A stretch of 16,819 nucleotides of DNA, taken from the NCBI GenBank assembly GCA_003567835.1, contig PWYO01000152.1:1-16819 (forward strand), written 5' to 3'. The stretch is from Actinomycetota bacterium (GTDB taxonomy: Bacteria; Actinomycetota; Humimicrobiia; Humimicrobiales; Humimicrobiaceae). Below the pieces are notes generated by a model. That model searched no databases, was not told the DNA's origin, and worked only from the letters and a program-made list of their open reading frames with translations. Position numbers and translations under genes: made by a program. Each line of letters opens with the position of its first letter. Position 1 is the stretch's first letter. Below are positions 14,681-16,819 of this stretch, in pieces.

Positions 14681-15484
14681 TCATTCTCCAAAAAGCCTGC
14701 AACGTTCACCTTCTTGGGGACTCTGCGTCTGCGGGTCTTTTTTTAGGCATTGCTTGTGCCTGAATATACCAAAACCCTGCCCATAGGCCTTTTTGATGTT
14801 TTGGGCAACCAAAACATCCTGCGGTGTTCCAAAAGCCACCAGGGTCCGGTTTAGGGCAGCAATCTTGTCTGCATAGAGATTGACAACGGTAACATCATGG
14901 GAAACCAGGGTTACCGTAAGCTTCTGGGACTCTTTTAAGTTTTGTATGAGATCATAGAAGCTTTTTTCTCCTTTCACATCCACGCCAGCCAGCGGCTCGT
15001 CAAAAAAAACAATTTTGGGCTGATTGACCATGGCCCTGGCAATGAGCACCCGCTGCACCTGCCCCCCGGAAAGCGCTCCAATCCTGGCCTGCGCATAATC
15101 GGCCATACCCACCTGTCCCAGGGCATCATCCACCCTTTCTTTTCTTTGCTCGGGAGCCCGCAACCCTTTTTGCAGCGCCACATCAATGGCCTCAGCAACC
15201 GTAATGGGAAAAGTCCTGTCAAAATCAAATTTCTGGGGGACATATCCCACTGTGGCTCCCAGCCCTGCTCTCTTATGAACAGATTTTCCAAACAAGCTGA
15301 CCTTTCCCGTATAGGGCAGCAGGTTGAGCACCGCTTTTATGAGGGTGGTCTTTCCCGAGCCATTGGGACCGATAATGATGAAAAAATCTCCCTCATCGAT
15401 GGAAAAGCTGATATCTTGCAGTATTTTCTTTCCACCCAGTGTCACGGATAGGTTTTTGACATCCAAGGCCTTGGGAGCAGCCAT
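14681..15484 (-). CDS. znuC: Metal ABC transporter ATP-binding protein, ZnuC-like
   Basis: This is the cytoplasmic ATPase subunit powering the adjacent permease. In its 267 residues, Walker A GPNGSGKTT is at 39-47, the Q-loop YVPQ at 81-84, the signature LSGGQVQR at 138-145, Walker B IVFFDEP at 158-164 and the switch His in VSHD at 194-197. The C-terminal 30 residues (from about 240) are Lys-, Gln- and Glu-rich beyond the ATPase fold and include two Cys. ATG 15484 comes 3 nt after the preceding small gene and lacks a clear SD, so coupled translation is likely. The fold matches the zinc/manganese subfamily; cobalt or iron cannot be excluded. Confidence 0.92.
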   Translation of the reverse strand: MAAPKALDVKNLSVTLGGKKILQDISFSIDEGDFFIIIGPNGSGKTTLIKAVLNLLPYTGKVSLFGKSVHKRAGLGATVGYVPQKFDFDRTFPITVAEAIDVALQKGLRAPEQRKERVDDALGQVGMADYAQARIGALSGGQVQRVLIARAMVNQPKIVFFDEPLAGVDVKGEKSFYDLIQNLKESQKLTVTLVSHDVTVVNLYADKIAALNRTLVAFGTPQDVLVAQNIKKAYGQGFGIFRHKQCLKKDPQTQSPQEGERCRLFGE

Positions 15485-15487
15485 CGT

Positions 15488-15679
15488 CTAACTGTTTAGT
15501 TTTACAAAATGCGCAATAGAGCGGTCATAGGTTCTTTCTGCCTTATCTGAAAAATAGCAAGCAGGAAGCTCTCCGCTTTTGCGGTGATAGGTGATGCATT
15601 CACAGCAAACCCCTTTTCTGGAACAGGGTTCGTAGCTGCAGTTGCATATGTCCAGGTTTTCTTGCTTGTTGCACTCCAT
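15488..15679 (-). CDS. Small Cys-rich protein, DUF6485-like
   Basis: The 63-residue product has eight Cys (3, 12, 14, 19, 25, 26, 28, 41) in the pattern CNC-x4-C-x5-CCEC and ends with an ADxxE-like helix (DKAERTYDRSIAHF). I recall a domain of unknown function with this pattern, DUF6485, in anaerobic bacteria; this is from memory. The cluster of Cys suggests zinc or iron-sulfur binding. ATG 15679 is chosen because AAAGGG (15690-15685) lies 5 nt upstream; the frame could also open at a TTG at 15697, without SD support. It lies between the corrinoid adenosyltransferase and metal importer genes, 14 nt after the former and 3 nt before the latter. Role unknown. Confidence 0.82.
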   Translation of the reverse strand: MECNKQENLDICNCSYEPCSRKGVCCECITYHRKSGELPACYFSDKAERTYDRSIAHFVKLNS

Positions 15680-15693
15680 GGAATCCCTTTCTG

Positions 15694-16230
15694 TCAATAT
15701 TCTATTCCTTTGACGGCTTTGATGCCTCTGCTAAAAGCATGCTTTACTTCTTTCATTTCGGTTACCGTGTCCGCGGCCTGTATCACCCTGGGATCTGCAT
15801 TTCTTCCGGTCAGCACCAGGGTCAGGTTTTCTGGTTTATTTTCAATCATTTCCACCAGCTGATTTGCTTCAATCAACCCATAGTCTACCATATTGTTAAT
15901 CTCATCTAAAACAATCACATCATAGACGCCTTCCATCATCTTTTCTTTGGCATAGGCCAGCGCTTTTTGGGCTTCCTTTTTTAGGGCATGGTCTATGACC
16001 AGTTTGCCCTGCTCAAATTTGATGAACCCTGAGCCCAACTGCTCAATGTCTATACAGGCCAGGTCCCTGCACACTTTGACTTCACCGGACATCCAGGGTC
16101 CCTTGATAAACTGCAAAACAAGCACCCGCATATTATGACCAGCCGCCCGCAGGGCAAGACCCAATGCAGCGGTGGTTTTTCCCTTGCCGTTGCCGGTATT
16201 GACCAGCACCTGTCCTTTTTTCTTTTTCAT
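15694..16230 (-). CDS. cobO: Corrinoid adenosyltransferase CobO/BtuR type
   Basis: This enzyme transfers the 5'-deoxyadenosyl group of ATP to the cobalt of reduced corrinoids, a step towards adenosylcobalamin. The 178 residues match the CobO/CobA family: the P-loop NTGNGKGKTTAA at about 11-22, RVLVLQFIKG, VIVLDEINNMVDYGL near 105-119, and the C-terminal LTGRNADPRVIQAADTVTEM segment and HAFSRGIKAVKGIEY end. It lies 29 nt after the cobyric acid synthase gene, its pathway partner. No SD of consensus type precedes ATG 16230, although the N-terminus fits the family. It is not the PduO or EutT type. Confidence 0.95.
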   Translation of the reverse strand: MKKKKGQVLVNTGNGKGKTTAALGLALRAAGHNMRVLVLQFIKGPWMSGEVKVCRDLACIDIEQLGSGFIKFEQGKLVIDHALKKEAQKALAYAKEKMMEGVYDVIVLDEINNMVDYGLIEANQLVEMIENKPENLTLVLTGRNADPRVIQAADTVTEMKEVKHAFSRGIKAVKGIEY

Positions 16231-16259
16231 GGTATTGATTGTATGCCATTGCGCAGAAA

Positions 16260-16819
16260 TTATAAACCATCATGTACGATTTTATAGAAAACATCCATAT
16301 CCATATGCTCCCTGAACAAGCTGGCCAGCCGGTCATACTGTTTTTGCTTAAAGGCATCATAGGAGCCCTGTTCCCGAAGACAAATAGAAATCCCCTTTTG
16401 GTCCGCAATATATTCCATCAGGCACTTCTTGAGTATGAAATTGTCAAAAAGCCCATGGATATAGGTCCCCAGGACCAGGTTGTTTAATTTCTTATCCATT
16501 TTGAGGTGGCCTTCTTTTTTTTGGGTCCCCTGTTGAATGACTGCAAAAGGCTGGGGCAAATCCTTTTTAGAAAAAGTCTTGCCCATATGAATTTCATAAC
16601 CTTTGCATACAGCTTTGGTTTCCTTGTTGCAGAAAGCAGAACCGGCAAGCTTAAACTGTACCTGGCTGGTGCTCTTGTTTTTATAAAACTCGGTCACTGT
16701 TTCCAGCAGTCCCAGGCCTTTGATATCAGTCAGGCTGGATTCAGCGCGGTAACGGTCAAAAATCGCTTGCCCCAGCATCTGATAGCCCCCGCATATGCCT
16801 ATAATGGAGGCACCTTGTC
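16260..16819 (-). CDS. cobQ: Cobyric acid synthase CobQ/CbiP, C-terminal part (5' end outside window)
   Basis: The visible part is about the last 185 codons and includes the glutamine amidotransferase domain. Its first residues read GASIIGICGGYQMLG, with the class I GATase nucleophile Cys in the GxCGGYQ context, so the frame continues to the window edge; an ATG at 16778 is internal. Further motifs are DIKGLGLLETVTEF, GYEIHMG, and VLGTYIHGLFDN with the catalytic His. The GGYQMLG and YEIHMG segments favour CobQ over CobB. The enzyme amidates peripheral carboxylates of adenosylcobyrinic acid diamide using glutamine and ATP. It is followed by cobO in the same direction. The N-terminal dethiobiotin-synthetase-like domain lies beyond 16819. 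Confidence 0.93.
   Translation of the reverse strand, partial: QGASIIGICGGYQMLGQAIFDRYRAESSLTDIKGLGLLETVTEFYKNKSTSQVQFKLAGSAFCNKETKAVCKGYEIHMGKTFSKKDLPQPFAVIQQGTQKKEGHLKMDKKLNNLVLGTYIHGLFDNFILKKCLMEYIADQKGISICLREQGSYDAFKQKQYDRLASLFREHMDMDVFYKIVHDGL

Noticed and set aside
16260..16778. Complete small gene starting at ATG 16778
   Set aside because: Upstream codons to the window edge continue the same frame and encode the GATase nucleophile motif GICGGYQ, so it is the 3' part of cobQ.
1..16819. Mobile element, phage, CRISPR or defence system
   Set aside because: No transposase, integrase, nuclease-like accessory gene, terminal repeats or spaced repeats were seen; all genes are metabolic, repair or transport.

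Overview
This window reads as chromosomal DNA of a Gram-positive, anaerobe-like member of the Bacillota, probably class Clostridia. The main argument is gene order. On the minus strand, glmU, prs, the L25/Ctc gene, pth and mfd follow one another tightly and lead into a gene for a secreted PpiC/SurA-type lipoprotein. This is the order of the Bacillus/Clostridium gcaD-prs-ctc-spoVC-mfd locus. Purine-rich Shine-Dalgarno sites, often overlapping the preceding stop codon, fit the same group. I cannot name a genus from the sequence.

Layout from left to right. (1) 1-7149, minus strand: a housekeeping operon running leftward for UDP-GlcNAc synthesis, PRPP synthesis, ribosomal protein L25, peptidyl-tRNA hydrolase and transcription-coupled repair, ending in the 5' part of a lipoprotein gene cut by the window edge. 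(2) 7150-7572: a divergent intergenic region with a probable glmU promoter and a weaker rightward promoter. (3) 7573-8466, plus strand: a lone radical SAM enzyme of unknown substrate, the only plus-strand gene. (4) 8520-13222, minus strand: a four-gene sugar catabolism operon, in transcription order a FucI/AraA-fold isomerase, a small TIM-barrel protein, a rhamnulokinase-like FGGY kinase and a class II aldolase. It has a clear promoter whose spacer holds a perfect 17-bp palindrome, and a 333-bp hairpin-rich stretch without an intact gene between the TIM-barrel and kinase genes. (5) 13397-16819, minus strand: a compact operon of cobyric acid synthase (5' end outside the window), corrinoid adenosyltransferase, a small Cys-rich protein, the ATPase and permease of a zinc/manganese-type ABC importer, and an O6-alkylguanine-DNA alkyltransferase.

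The sugar operon can be read as isomerase, kinase and aldolase steps turning a (deoxy)aldose into dihydroxyacetone phosphate plus an aldehyde. It pairs a fucose-isomerase-type enzyme with a rhamnulose-type kinase, its aldolase lacks the second His of the usual metal-binding His-x-His pair, and it contains an extra TIM-barrel enzyme, so its substrate is open. The cobalamin/metal operon combines two late adenosylcobalamin steps with a metal importer that has no solute-binding protein gene in view. I saw no rRNA, tRNA, CRISPR array, transposase, integrase or phage gene. The unusual points are the sugar operon, its hairpin-rich gap and palindromic operator, the Cys-rich protein beside cobO, and the orphan radical SAM enzyme; none is proven to be a new system.
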